This document shows positions 1-10,409 of a stretch of DNA of 64,000 nucleotides, one piece after another. How positions within the stretch are numbered: position 1 is the first letter of the stretch; each line of letters begins with the position of its first letter. Source of the DNA: Legionella rowbothamii. GTDB lineage: Bacteria > Pseudomonadota > Gammaproteobacteria > Legionellales > Legionellaceae. A program made the position numbers and the translations under genes. The stretch spans positions 62,001 through 126,000 of the forward strand of contig NZ_CAAAIM010000005.1 in the NCBI RefSeq assembly GCF_900639985.1. Direction: 5' to 3'. The notes under the pieces were generated by a model, which was not told the origin of the DNA, ran no database searches, and saw only the letters and a program-made list of their open reading frames with translations.

Positions 1-243
1 ACATTACAAGCAGATATTCGTGCTGAAGATGCCGCACGCGACGCATTAAAATTGACTGTACAACAATTTCGCCTTGGGGGCGTTAATTATATTAACTTAT
101 TAAATGCGCAACAACAGTATCAGCAAGCATTGTTAAGTCGTATCCAGGCGCAGACCTTACGTTATACCGATACAGCCGGTTTATTCCAAGCTTTAGGTGG
201 TGGCTGGTGGCATAAACCCTGGTGTGTAAAAGAATGTCTGTAA
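1..243 (+). CDS. TolC-like outer membrane efflux protein, C-terminal fragment
   Basis: The frame is open from base 1 and ends at a TAA at 241-243, so only the last 80 residues of a gene beginning upstream are present. The stretch RLGGVNYINLLNAQQQYQQA is typical of the final helical repeat of TolC/OprM-type outer membrane channels. It is followed about 100 bases on by an RND adaptor and pump on the same strand, the usual partners in a tripartite drug efflux system. The terminal segment PWCVKECL after the helices has no recognisable domain. Family assignment rests on this short motif and on context. Confidence 0.75.
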   Translation, partial: TLQADIRAEDAARDALKLTVQQFRLGGVNYINLLNAQQQYQQALLSRIQAQTLRYTDTAGLFQALGGGWWHKPWCVKECL

Positions 244-340
244 GGGTAGGAGGCGTTATTCTGAAATAAGGCTGAGATCATTAATTTAATGGTCGTGAGG
301 ATGACGTTTAGGATTTAGATACAAGTTAAGAGAGAATTTC

Positions 341-1477
341 TTGAAAAAGCAAATGATAATTATGTTGGTATCCTTGGCGATACTTTTTGGCTTAATTTTT
401 GGCTGGAAAGCGTTTACAGGACTCATGATGAGACGATATTTTGCGAGTATGGATAATCCGATAATCACGGTATCCACCATGAAAGCAGAAAAGTCTTTAT
501 GGCAGCCAACGATGAAGGCAGTTGGAAGCTTACGAGCTCGCGTTGGGGTGAATGTTACTACTGAACTCGCAGGCATGGTGAAAACGATTTCGTTTACTCC
601 CGGAGCTCAAATTGAAAAAGGCACCGTTTTAGTGCAGCTAAATGCGGATGCCGAATTGGGGCAGTTGCATTCCTTACAGGCTCAAGTGGAGTTAGCTAAA
701 ATTACTTATGAACGGGATAAAGCCCAACTTAAAGTTAATGCAGTGAGCAAACAAGTAGTAGATACTGATTGGTGGAATCTTAAAAATCTGCAAGCACAAG
801 TAGAGCAGCAAGCTGCCATTGTAGAAAAAAAGACGGTGCGCGCGCCATTTTCAGGGCGATTAGGGATTAATAATGTCAATCCAGGGCAATATCTTAATGT
901 AGGAGATACAGTCACTGCCTTACAGGATCTAAATATAATTTACGCTGACTTTTTCTTGCCACAGCAATCATTGGCGGATCTGCAACTGGGGCAATCGGTT
1001 TCCGTTTCGGTCGATACCTTTCCAGAGCAAACCTTTAAAGGAAAAATCACGACTATTCAACCTCAAGTCGATGTTAATACACGTAATGTGCAGGTCGAGG
1101 CGACTTTGTTAAATCCTCGTTTCTTATTAAAACCTGGTATGTTTGTGCATACCACCGTAGACGTGCAGTCAAAGCGTAGCTACATCACATTACCTCAATC
1201 GGCAATTAGTTTTAATTCTTACGGGGATATCGTTTATGTCGTTAAAGACAGTGGTAAGAAAGATGATAAAAACCAACCCATGCTTACGGTGCAGCAGGTT
1301 TTTGTTACTTTAGGCGGTACACGGGGGGATCAAGTTGCCGTTTTGAAAGGAATTAATGAAGGAGAAACAATTGTAACCAGTGGGCAGTTAAAGCTTAAGA
1401 ATGGCAGCCGAATTGCGGTGAATAACACCATCCAACCCAGTAATGAGGCGAACCCTCAGGTTACAAATAGACGCTAA
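341..1477 (+). CDS. RND efflux periplasmic adaptor (membrane fusion protein)
   Basis: Product of 378 residues with an N-terminal membrane anchor (residues about 5-22), a biotinyl-lipoyl-like half motif near residue 70-100 (ELAGMVKTISFTPGAQIEKG), a short alpha hairpin, and the second lipoyl half (VRAPFSGRLGINNVNPGQYL) near residue 165-185. This is the HlyD/AcrA order. It should bridge the inner membrane pump encoded next to an outer membrane channel. The chosen start is a TTG at 341 preceded by AAGAGAG at good spacing; an ATG at 353 lacks such a site. The gap to the pump gene is 11 bases, so the two are co-transcribed. Substrate cannot be read from sequence. Confidence 0.93.
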   Translation: MKKQMIIMLVSLAILFGLIFGWKAFTGLMMRRYFASMDNPIITVSTMKAEKSLWQPTMKAVGSLRARVGVNVTTELAGMVKTISFTPGAQIEKGTVLVQLNADAELGQLHSLQAQVELAKITYERDKAQLKVNAVSKQVVDTDWWNLKNLQAQVEQQAAIVEKKTVRAPFSGRLGINNVNPGQYLNVGDTVTALQDLNIIYADFFLPQQSLADLQLGQSVSVSVDTFPEQTFKGKITTIQPQVDVNTRNVQVEATLLNPRFLLKPGMFVHTTVDVQSKRSYITLPQSAISFNSYGDIVYVVKDSGKKDDKNQPMLTVQQVFVTLGGTRGDQVAVLKGINEGETIVTSGQLKLKNGSRIAVNNTIQPSNEANPQVTNRR

Positions 1478-1488
1478 GGATTGTATTT

Positions 1489-4400
1489 ATGGTATTTACC
1501 GATATTTTTATTAAGCGGCCTGTATTGGCTACTGTGGTGAGCTTAATGATTTTGGCTATGGGGCTACGCTCCTTGGGGTCTTTGCCTGTAATGCAATATC
1601 CCTTTACGGAAAATGCCATTGTTACAGTCACGACGACCTATACCGGAGCCAACCCTGATGTGATAGCGGGTTTTATTACCACGCCTTTAGAAAACTCCAT
1701 CGCCCAGGCCAATGGCATTGATTATATGACCTCTACTAGTACACCGGGTACCAGTACGATTACCGTTAATTTATTACTGAATTATGATCCCTTAAAAGCA
1801 TTATCAGACATTACCACCAAAGTAAATGCTGTACTTAATCAGCTGCCGAAAAATTCACAACAACCAGTAATCACGGTGTCTGTTGGGCAAACTATTGATT
1901 CAATGTATATTGGTTTTTTTAGCGATGAATTGCCGATTAATAAAGTTACCGATTACATCATTCGCGTCGTTCAACCTAAGTTGCAGGCCGTTAATGGTGT
2001 GCAGAATGCGCAAATTCTGGGAAACCAAACTTTTGCACTACGTGCTTGGCTTAACCCCGTTAAATTAGCTGGTTTCGGGCTTTCGGCCGCAGATATTGGG
2101 GCTGCTTTGGCTAATAATGATTTTATTTCTGCTGTGGGCCGTACCGATGGGCAGATGTTTATTCAAAACTTGACTGCATCTACCGATCTTAACGATGTCG
2201 AGCAATTTAAAAAAATGATTATCAAGGCACAAAACGGCGCCATTATTCGTTTGGGGGACGTCGCAGATGTTGATCTTGGTGCCCAAAATTATAATTCCTC
2301 GGTGAGTTTTGATGGGCGAACTGCCGTTTATGTTGGAATTATTGTTGCTCCATCGGCTAATTTATTAACTGTAATTAATGAAATAAGAAAAATTTTTCCA
2401 ACTATTCAGGCGCAATTACCTCAAGGTTTAAATGCCAATATCGTTTATGATGCAAGTTTATTCGTTAATTCCTCAATTCATGAAGTAATTTTGTCTTTGA
2501 TGGAAGCCTTCATGATTGTGACGGTTGTCATTTTTATTTTCCTTGGTTCTATTCGTTCCGTTATTATTCCCTTAATTGCAATTCCTTTATCCATTATTGG
2601 CACTTTTTGGGTCATGCTGGCTTTAGGCTACTCCATTAATTTATTGACTTTATTGGCTTTAGTATTAGGAATTGGCCTTGTGGTGGACGATGCGATTATT
2701 GTTGTAGAGAACGTACAGCGTCATATTGAGGAAGGACGAACTCGAATTAAAGCGGCATTACTGGGAGCCAGTGAATTAGCCAATCCGATCATCGCAATCA
2801 CGGTAGTTTTGATTGCAGTTTATGCTCCTATTGGCTTTATGGGAGGATTAACTGGGGCTTTATTTACTGAATTTGCCTTTACATTAGCGGGGGCTGTAAC
2901 CATTTCTGCAGTGGTGGCTTTAACTTTATCGCCTATGATGTGCTCTAAATTCTTAAGAGTAGGAGATGGTGCAACTAAAGGGCGTTTTATGACGCAAGTT
3001 GACTATTATTTTAATAAGTTAGAAAAAGCCTATTCACATGTCTTAGTAAGAACTTTGCGCAATTTGCCTGTAGTCCTCGTTTTTGCCGCGATTATTTTAA
3101 TCAGTAATTACTTTTTGTTTACGACTTCGGCATCAGAATTGGCACCGCAAGAAGATCAGGGGATTATTATTTCGCAAGTCACGGCCGCTGCGAATGCTTC
3201 TTTAGCTCAAACACAGCTTTACGCGAATGCGGTCAATGCAATCTATCAAAAGTATCCGGAAACCGATCATATTTTTCAGGTGGATGGGCAGACCGCGTTA
3301 AATACGTCCATTATTGGTATGGTTTTAAAACCATGGGATGAGCGTAGTCGCACCTCAAATCAGCTGCAACCTTTAATTCAACATGAATTAAATCAAATTG
3401 CTGGGGCCAAAATAGCAGCGTTTCAATTACCCTCATTGCCCGGCGGAGGAAGCGGCTTACCTATTCAATTTGTGGTTACGACCACTGAGCCCTTTGAAAA
3501 TTTAAATGAAGTAATGCAACCGATACTAGAACAAGCTCGTCGCTCTGGTTTGTTTGCTTACCTTGACGTCGATCTAAAAATCGACCAAATACAAACACGA
3601 ATTAATTTAGATCGAGACCGAATCTCTCAATTTGGATTAACAATGCAGGATATTGGAAATGTATTTGGTTCCGCTCTTAGTGAGGGATATATTAATTATT
3701 TTAACTTTTTGGGACGTTCTTATCAGGTTATTCCCCAAGTAACACGAGAGTCTCGTTTAAATCCAGAGCAAATATTAAATTACTATATTAGAACATCAAC
3801 GGGACAGTTGATACCTCTTTCTACTGTAGCCAGTTTGCAGCGACAAGTTGTTCCTGAATCATTAAACCATTTTCAGCAGCTTAATTCTGCAACGATTTCA
3901 GCAGTGGCATTCCCCGGAGTTTCAACTGAGAAAGCTTTAAGTACGCTAGCGACCTTTGCCAATCAGACTTTACCCCAAGGTTACACCATTGATTACGCAT
4001 CCCAATCCCGACAATATATTAAAGAAGGCTCATCACTACTGGTTACCTTTTTCTTCGCGTTAATCATTATTTTCTTAGCTTTATCGGCGTTATTTGAAAG
4101 TTTCCGTGATCCTCTGATCGTATTAATCAGTGTACCTATGTCTATTTGCGGAGCGATGATTTTCGTAAGTCTTGGTGTGGGGGGGGCTACTTTGAATATT
4201 TATAGTGAAGTAGGCTTGGTCACCTTGATTGGCTTAATCAGTAAACATGGTATTTTAATTGTGCAATTTGCCAATGAGCTACAGGAAAAAGGAGAAAAGA
4301 AACTCGATGCAATTCGTGCCGCCGCTGCCATTCGTTTACGCCCAATATTAATGACTACCGCCGCGATGGTTTTGGGGGTTATACCCTTAATTATTGCTAC

Positions 4401-4572
4401 AGGGGCGGGAGCTCAAAGCCGTTATAATATTGGTTTGGTGATTGCGACAGGAATTTCGATTGGTACTTTATTTACCCTTTTTGTGGTTCCTGCGATGTAT
4501 CTGTTTTTAGCTGAAGAGCATGTGGAAAAGGCTAGGGCGGAACATCTGGATAATGAGGAGTCTTTGGGCTAG
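1489..4572 (+). CDS. RND multidrug efflux pump, inner membrane transporter (HAE1 type)
   Basis: A 1,027-residue protein of the AcrB/MexF/MdtB family, which uses the proton gradient to export hydrophobic compounds. It begins with the classic FTDIFIKRPVLATVVSL segment. TM4 carries the paired aspartates of the proton relay (GLVVDDAIIVVEN, near residue 400-412), and the family signature PLIAIPLSIIGTFW lies just before. Two large periplasmic loops alternate with two groups of membrane helices, and the length is normal. An AAGGA site lies before the ATG. With the adaptor and the truncated TolC-like gene it makes a complete tripartite system in the order channel, adaptor, pump. Confidence 0.95.
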   Translation: MVFTDIFIKRPVLATVVSLMILAMGLRSLGSLPVMQYPFTENAIVTVTTTYTGANPDVIAGFITTPLENSIAQANGIDYMTSTSTPGTSTITVNLLLNYDPLKALSDITTKVNAVLNQLPKNSQQPVITVSVGQTIDSMYIGFFSDELPINKVTDYIIRVVQPKLQAVNGVQNAQILGNQTFALRAWLNPVKLAGFGLSAADIGAALANNDFISAVGRTDGQMFIQNLTASTDLNDVEQFKKMIIKAQNGAIIRLGDVADVDLGAQNYNSSVSFDGRTAVYVGIIVAPSANLLTVINEIRKIFPTIQAQLPQGLNANIVYDASLFVNSSIHEVILSLMEAFMIVTVVIFIFLGSIRSVIIPLIAIPLSIIGTFWVMLALGYSINLLTLLALVLGIGLVVDDAIIVVENVQRHIEEGRTRIKAALLGASELANPIIAITVVLIAVYAPIGFMGGLTGALFTEFAFTLAGAVTISAVVALTLSPMMCSKFLRVGDGATKGRFMTQVDYYFNKLEKAYSHVLVRTLRNLPVVLVFAAIILISNYFLFTTSASELAPQEDQGIIISQVTAAANASLAQTQLYANAVNAIYQKYPETDHIFQVDGQTALNTSIIGMVLKPWDERSRTSNQLQPLIQHELNQIAGAKIAAFQLPSLPGGGSGLPIQFVVTTTEPFENLNEVMQPILEQARRSGLFAYLDVDLKIDQIQTRINLDRDRISQFGLTMQDIGNVFGSALSEGYINYFNFLGRSYQVIPQVTRESRLNPEQILNYYIRTSTGQLIPLSTVASLQRQVVPESLNHFQQLNSATISAVAFPGVSTEKALSTLATFANQTLPQGYTIDYASQSRQYIKEGSSLLVTFFFALIIIFLALSALFESFRDPLIVLISVPMSICGAMIFVSLGVGGATLNIYSEVGLVTLIGLISKHGILIVQFANELQEKGEKKLDAIRAAAAIRLRPILMTTAAMVLGVIPLIIATGAGAQSRYNIGLVIATGISIGTLFTLFVVPAMYLFLAEEHVEKARAEHLDNEESLG

Positions 4573-4678
4573 CTGCTTTCGCGGCTATCCGTAATTTGCT
4601 TTTCACCCTGAAGGTATAAATTTCTCAGGATGACATATTTTATTGTACAAGTATCCGTTCAGGGGCTATGTAAATTGG

Positions 4679-4761
4679 GTCATCTAGAGATGCGAGGCGA
4701 CGAAGCAATCCAGAGGTTCACGGCACGGAACTTTGGGTTGCTTCACTTCATTCGCAATGAT
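4679..4761. repeat. Degenerate palindromic dispersed element (GTCATTGCGAG type)
   Basis: Two imperfect inverted arms lie in the gap between the RND pump and the end of the giant effector gene. The left arm at 4691-4715 contains GCGACGAAGCAATCC and the right arm at 4731-4760 contains GGTTGCTTCACTTCATTCGC. The complement of the right arm aligns with the left arm apart from a one-base length difference and a few substitutions. Such GTCATTGCGAG...GAAGCAATCC arms are common in small non-coding palindromic repeats of bacteria including Legionella. A 75-codon open frame over this element is not a gene. Confidence 0.6.
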
Positions 4762-4802
4762 GATAGTTTTTTACTTCATTTAACAACCAGCGTGAACATT
4801 TG

Positions 4803-7800
4803 CTATTGCAATGCGACAATAGCTGTATCTGTCTGTTCTGGTATTCCTCTAACTTGAGACTGATCTGGTTGAATGAATAATCCAAATCTTACTATTAATG
4901 CTGAATCCAGTTTTTGTGGTTTATCAACTGCCTCATTCATGTTTTCTAAGAATCGCTTCCTTGTAGAAGTATATAAATTTAATGCTTCTAGTAAGGAGAG
5001 AAAGCAGGCTTTCAAATAAGCAAAACTCAATGTATCCATATGCCTATTTGGAGCGAGCAGGACACTTTCAAAGCGAGGTTGTTTCACTAGCTTACTTATC
5101 TTTTCAAAACGTTCTTTAATTGATAGGGGGCTAGGCTCATCTTCGGTCTTTTTCGCTGGTTTTTTCATCTTTTCAGAATTTACTATAGGAACAGGCGCCG
5201 TGTTTTCTTGAAGAGTTGCCATGGGCTCAGAGTCTGCATCAGCGTACACGAGTTCATCTGCATTATCCTGCGCATTTGTTGCTATTTCATATAAGTCATT
5301 AATTAACTCTGACTTTTCAGTTAATGGATCTTTAAGTTTAGATTGAGATTTCTGTACTGAACTTACCTGTTGTTCGTTTTTCTTTTTCGTTGCGTCACTC
5401 AAATATCCTTTTATTTGCGCTAAAACAACCAGAACGCGATCAAGTTGTGCATATTCCTCATAATGCTTCAGTTCAAACTCGCCGATTTTTTCTTGTAGCT
5501 GTTTTTCTATGCTGAAACTAATGTCTTTTACCGTTTTTGCCCGGCCAATGATCTGGGACTTAAAAGTAAGTAATTCTTTACGTAACTCTTTGCGATATTC
5601 TTGATCTGTATATTGTAAACCAATATGACGGTTACATAGTTTCTTCAAGTGCCTATCAAAGGTTTTTGTCGTATAGTCGTGAATAAAGTCTTGATTCTCT
5701 TGATCTTGGGCTTTATCGATTTCTTTAAGCTGCGCCAGCTGTTCTTGTGCGGTCTGCAGTCTCATCTCATAGGTTGATAACAGACCTAGAACGTAATGAT
5801 AACTTCCAGTAATCCAGCCTTCAATTTCGGTAAACTCAGGGTCGTAGGCATTAAGTTGCTCACTACATATTTTATCTAATCGATGCTGGTCTTCATAGGT
5901 ACTTACATCGACGCTGACTTTCTTTGCATCACGAAGCTGAGCCAAGATGGGCAAGTTTTTCTTATATTGATCTTGCAGTCTCTTAACGCACTCTTCAAAG
6001 GTGAATGGATGTACGCTAATGGGTTGTATGCTTGATATGATATCAGGATGGGCATAGCGTTTATACTCTTGAACATGCTGGTATAAGGTTTCAATCCCGG
6101 CATACTCTTCTTTGACTCGCTCAATATTCTTTTGAGCTTTAGTAATTTTTTTATTGAGAGTATTAGTACGTTCTTCTAATGGTTTTTTCTCGCAGATTAA
6201 CGCAACATGCATTTCAGAAGGTAAATCCAGGGCTTCTAAGAAGCCTTTATAAAATTCATTTGTGACGCGTCTTAATGGTTCTGAGAGACTACCTGGAGCT
6301 AATCCAAGTTTTGTTTCCCAATGATCCGCTTCAAGCAGCATTGGCGTAAATATTCCAGGCCTAATCTTATCTATATTATTTAGTGCTGCATCATGTGCTG
6401 TGGTGGTAAATTCATTGAGCTTTTGCATCAGCTCTCTGTAAAGCAATAACATCTGCGGCGACTGTAGAAAGAGTTTAAAATAAGAATGCGAATTTTTAAT
6501 CATTGCTTCTATGGTCAATGTTGCATGTTTTGCATTTTTATAGAGTGTATTCAGTTCTTTAGTAGACTGATAATTCTTATTTTTTAGCGATCTAATGTGA
6601 TTTGGGCCAATATAAAAAGCATTAAGCGCAAACCACACCGAATTTTGCTGTACTGTTCCAGGGACGGGAATTTGCTCTGGAGCTGTTTGATATGCGAAAG
6701 AATGTCCTTGAATTATGGCACATAGATTTTGAGCTTTGCTGATCAATTCCCGAGTAATAAAACTATAATGAGGATCTGTAGCTAGCCTTTCACTGAGCTT
6801 TATGATTTCGTTTATATGACCGTATGCTTGTAACAGCGTGCGAACATAATTCCATTTCCTTAATTTGGCCATACTTTCTTCGCCAATCGCGGAATAAGGA
6901 CCATGAAGGTTGTAATCGTTTAAATTTTCTAACTCATGAGCAATCCCTTCAATGTGAAACAGACAATTATAGATATCTTTTATCGCGCGAACCTGCATAC
7001 TTTGGGCAAGCTGCTGATAAGGATCTTCCATTTCAGGATAAGGAACACCTTGGTCTTTGGGGACTAATTGTTTGCGCATGGACTCATTAAAGAGTGCTTG
7101 GATGCCATATAGCGCCGATCTAAATTCAGCGATTCCTTTAGAAATGCTCGTGTCTTTGAGAAGACGATAGGCTCTTTCCCCTTGTTTTAAGTTTAAGCTG
7201 AGCGAGGCCGCTTCATTTTCATCGACAAGTTTTTCTTGAGCAATACTAATGTATTGTTGATTTTTATGATGCCAATCCATACTCACATTAGCAAAATAAG
7301 TTTCAAAATGCTCGTCCAGGACTTCGAACAAGTCAATGGATGGAATTGCTTTGGCGTCGATTTGTTTATTCGATAACGCTTCTGCTAAGAATTTATCAAA
7401 CTTTAGAATACTTTCCTTATGGGGCTCGGGGGCTGCACAAACAAAATAAGCTTGAAAAACGTTATACAAATTGCGACATTGAGTTTTTATTTGATCGTTT
7501 AATGCTTCAATATTTTGCACTGTACCTTTGATGTTATGAGCTTTTAGGAGCTCCATGAATGCAGTTTCAGTGGTGGTTTTTTCCCGTGCCAAACGCATAA
7601 ATTGTTGCTTCTTTTGTCGCCAGGTCTTTTCAATTTGGACAAAATATCTTTCGGCTTCTTTGAACAAGCCGGCCACAGGTAAGTCGTCTGCTTCTACAGG
7701 GTTATTCGATAATAAATCAACTAAAACTCGGTCTAAATGGGACCTCTCATCGGGGTTTGATGTTGATGCGGCTAGAAAATAAGGTTGAAATACGGCATAT

Positions 7801-10361
7801 AAATTACGACATTTTTCTTTGAGCGTTCCATCCAATTGACTTAGGTCAAAAATGTTTTCAGGAAGGCTATGTTCTTGCAAAATCTTGTTAAATTCTATGT
7901 AGGCTTGGCGAGCAGCTTGAAAGTCATTGTATTTATTACGATATAACGCATACAGTTCAATTACCTCATCAGCCGTTAATTGCTCAGGATGTGGGATTAA
8001 AACGTTCGCCTGAGTATTTTGTGGATTAGTTTCGTCAATATTATAGATACTGGCACGAGTATCATCATAAGGAAGTAGGGGGGCTTGGACATTTGGATGA
8101 TTTTGTTGCGAACTGTGTATTTGCAACAGTTTCATAAAATCATTATATGCTTGTCGTGCAACTTGAAATTTATTGTGCTTATTGCGATACCATTCACAGA
8201 GCTCAAGAGTTTGATCGGCGGTTAATTGTTCAGAATTTTTCAGTAAAGTATGCTGAGTGCTGTCGCTTTTTTCGAATTTCAGTTTTTTGGACTCTTGTTC
8301 GAGAAACACAGCAGCAGCTTCTTCATCAAGGAATTTAGCTTCTTTTAAATCATAATAAGAGTCATCTTCTGTGGTAGGCCATGAAGCTTGGATCCTTGAC
8401 AGGGAGGTTGCGCAACTTTGTATTAATAAGGTTGTGTCGACAATAGTGGGGGTATCTTTTATGTCCACTATCCTATTCGCCAGCACAGCAAAAAGATATT
8501 GTTCAAAATTTTGTAAGTCCTCTTTGTGCTCTGTTAAATAAGGCAGATAAGGACGTAATTTATTATAAAGATTTTTAAGACGAATTTTGCTCTCATTGCC
8601 GAGCTGATGTAAGGTTAAATGAGTTTGATCTTGGCGAATAGCTCTTTTAATTAGCGTACTGAAGCTAAGAAAATTTTTTCTCAGTGTTAGAAGTTGTGTT
8701 TTTTCGATGGTCAGCGGTGCTTCATCTTTTTTAATTCCTAGCGGAATCGTTTCATCAAGGGTGTATACATTAGTTTGTCGATTATAGGGATATAAGGCTA
8801 ATTGCGCATTTTTATACACCGAGTCAATCAGATCGCGATTGAGTCTGATGTGGAATAGTTGGGTTGCTTCATTTTTATTAATTAATGCAGATAGGGCTGC
8901 CCTTTTAGGCAGAATTAAGCTTACGTGATCTGGGTCTAGGGCTCTGGTTATGAAGCTCAATGGTCTTGAGATATAGGAAGACCAGGTTGAGCGGGTAGTG
9001 TATGAGGACCAGGCTTGGGGGCCAAGGAGGCCTGCGATCATTTGGTCATTAAGATCGACATCTAGACGTTCAACATAAGGTTTAAATATTTTGTAATGGC
9101 TAATAAGTTCTTCTCTTACCTGCTCGGGTAATTGATGAAGACTTAGCTTTTGATTCCCAGCTTTTGCCAACTCATCGAAAAACGCATCAATTGCATCTTG
9201 AGCTTGCTTGGTTTTATAAAGTGTCTTATTTGCAGTATCAATACGTTTATATGCGAGTTCCAGTCTTAGCTCAATAAAACGCGAATCTTCGATTTGCAGT
9301 AACTCTTCCCCTCGTGTTTTAAAATCAATGGCTTTTTTGGGAAGATAAACAAGCGCCTCATATAATTTTTGCGTATTAGCCATCAGGGGAGTAGATAAGG
9401 TGCCCGGATTGAGCATGCAATTTACTTCAATTTTATCTACTAGACCAAATAATTTAGGGAGCACGTCATATTTTATTTGAGATAATTTACCGCATACCAC
9501 ATCTTGGGAGAATTCGCTTAATTCTCCAACCTGTTCTAGGGTGCTCGCTACCAGGGTAATTAGGTTACGAAGAATGTGGATGTAATTTAAAAATTTAAGT
9601 GAGACAAGGATCTTATTTCCTTTTAAATTTTCTATGTCGTTTAATAAATGAAGTGCTGCGTTTTGTATTTCATCTAATTTCTTTTGGTTGAGCTTTGGTT
9701 CGTTTTGGCGAATTTGGGACGAATACGACTCGATCTTCTCTGTTAGCTGATTAATATAACTGGGTAACAGTGCACTAAATTCGGTTAGGAAATTATAATC
9801 GACATCTCCACCTAGAGGGCGCAGCTGATCTACTGTTCTACCCGTGGCCTCACCGACAGTTTTGGCGATGGGATAGGGTTGAATCGCATCTTTTGTTGCT
9901 TGGGCATTTTTTTCAGCAAGCTGTTGTACCTGAGCTAAATGGGGCAGGACAAAATCAAGTTCTTCTCGGAACATTTCTTTTAAATCCACATCCAAATGTG
10001 TGGCTAAGTAACTTGCTTCATAAGTTGTTTCAATTGTATTACTAATAAGTAATTTGGCATTTGGAGTGGCTTTGCGTAAATCTCTAATATCTAGATTTTC
10101 TAAATCAATAAATGATAAACGAGCATAATAAAGTGCGTTGATTAGTTTTTTTATTTGGGTAATGTTGTCGGGTTCAAGTTCAAAGCCTGTAAAAGGAACG
10201 CCAGTTGTATTGATCTTTTCTGGGGCGAAATATGGACGTATTTGTGGACTAACATGTTTGCTATTAAGTATGTCAAAAATTTGCGCATAGCCACGCTCTA
10301 CATGCTTAGAAAGCTGGTTTCTCTTGAATGATTCAATAACTCGTAGTGTGTCTTCTATCAT
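4803..10361 (-). CDS. sdhA: Giant SidH/SdhA-family Dot/Icm effector candidate
   Basis: An 1,852-residue, mostly helical, charged protein with no signal peptide and no clear membrane segment. I assign it to the SidH/SdhA/SdhB family of large Legionella effectors from its size, composition and position: in L. pneumophila sdhA lies upstream of the same rplS/zwf/icm blocks. SdhA there (1,429 residues as I recall) protects the Legionella-containing vacuole. Residues about 400-1080 hold degenerate repeats with the core LYxxFxPY near 420, 596, 851 and 962, plus a pair of roughly 40-residue repeats at 713 and 795. Coiled-coil-like stretches fill about 1400-1650. A PmrA-like box lies 48 bases before the ATG. 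It could instead be an SdhB-type paralogue, so the symbol is tentative. Confidence 0.82.
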   Translation of the reverse strand: MIEDTLRVIESFKRNQLSKHVERGYAQIFDILNSKHVSPQIRPYFAPEKINTTGVPFTGFELEPDNITQIKKLINALYYARLSFIDLENLDIRDLRKATPNAKLLISNTIETTYEASYLATHLDVDLKEMFREELDFVLPHLAQVQQLAEKNAQATKDAIQPYPIAKTVGEATGRTVDQLRPLGGDVDYNFLTEFSALLPSYINQLTEKIESYSSQIRQNEPKLNQKKLDEIQNAALHLLNDIENLKGNKILVSLKFLNYIHILRNLITLVASTLEQVGELSEFSQDVVCGKLSQIKYDVLPKLFGLVDKIEVNCMLNPGTLSTPLMANTQKLYEALVYLPKKAIDFKTRGEELLQIEDSRFIELRLELAYKRIDTANKTLYKTKQAQDAIDAFFDELAKAGNQKLSLHQLPEQVREELISHYKIFKPYVERLDVDLNDQMIAGLLGPQAWSSYTTRSTWSSYISRPLSFITRALDPDHVSLILPKRAALSALINKNEATQLFHIRLNRDLIDSVYKNAQLALYPYNRQTNVYTLDETIPLGIKKDEAPLTIEKTQLLTLRKNFLSFSTLIKRAIRQDQTHLTLHQLGNESKIRLKNLYNKLRPYLPYLTEHKEDLQNFEQYLFAVLANRIVDIKDTPTIVDTTLLIQSCATSLSRIQASWPTTEDDSYYDLKEAKFLDEEAAAVFLEQESKKLKFEKSDSTQHTLLKNSEQLTADQTLELCEWYRNKHNKFQVARQAYNDFMKLLQIHSSQQNHPNVQAPLLPYDDTRASIYNIDETNPQNTQANVLIPHPEQLTADEVIELYALYRNKYNDFQAARQAYIEFNKILQEHSLPENIFDLSQLDGTLKEKCRNLYAVFQPYFLAASTSNPDERSHLDRVLVDLLSNNPVEADDLPVAGLFKEAERYFVQIEKTWRQKKQQFMRLAREKTTTETAFMELLKAHNIKGTVQNIEALNDQIKTQCRNLYNVFQAYFVCAAPEPHKESILKFDKFLAEALSNKQIDAKAIPSIDLFEVLDEHFETYFANVSMDWHHKNQQYISIAQEKLVDENEAASLSLNLKQGERAYRLLKDTSISKGIAEFRSALYGIQALFNESMRKQLVPKDQGVPYPEMEDPYQQLAQSMQVRAIKDIYNCLFHIEGIAHELENLNDYNLHGPYSAIGEESMAKLRKWNYVRTLLQAYGHINEIIKLSERLATDPHYSFITRELISKAQNLCAIIQGHSFAYQTAPEQIPVPGTVQQNSVWFALNAFYIGPNHIRSLKNKNYQSTKELNTLYKNAKHATLTIEAMIKNSHSYFKLFLQSPQMLLLYRELMQKLNEFTTTAHDAALNNIDKIRPGIFTPMLLEADHWETKLGLAPGSLSEPLRRVTNEFYKGFLEALDLPSEMHVALICEKKPLEERTNTLNKKITKAQKNIERVKEEYAGIETLYQHVQEYKRYAHPDIISSIQPISVHPFTFEECVKRLQDQYKKNLPILAQLRDAKKVSVDVSTYEDQHRLDKICSEQLNAYDPEFTEIEGWITGSYHYVLGLLSTYEMRLQTAQEQLAQLKEIDKAQDQENQDFIHDYTTKTFDRHLKKLCNRHIGLQYTDQEYRKELRKELLTFKSQIIGRAKTVKDISFSIEKQLQEKIGEFELKHYEEYAQLDRVLVVLAQIKGYLSDATKKKNEQQVSSVQKSQSKLKDPLTEKSELINDLYEIATNAQDNADELVYADADSEPMATLQENTAPVPIVNSEKMKKPAKKTEDEPSPLSIKERFEKISKLVKQPRFESVLLAPNRHMDTLSFAYLKACFLSLLEALNLYTSTRKRFLENMNEAVDKPQKLDSALIVRFGLFIQPDQSQVRGIPEQTDTAIVALQ

Positions 10362-10409
10362 AATTATCAGATGCCCTACATTATTAACCCCGCGGTAGTG
10401 TAATGCATA

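Noticed and set aside
286..576. 96-codon minus-strand frame at the start of the adaptor gene
   Set aside because: Shadow of the adaptor gene, which is well supported.
4630..4857. 75-codon plus-strand frame after the RND pump
   Set aside because: It runs across a degenerate palindromic element and into the end of the SdhA-like gene, with no ribosome-binding site or protein-like pattern.
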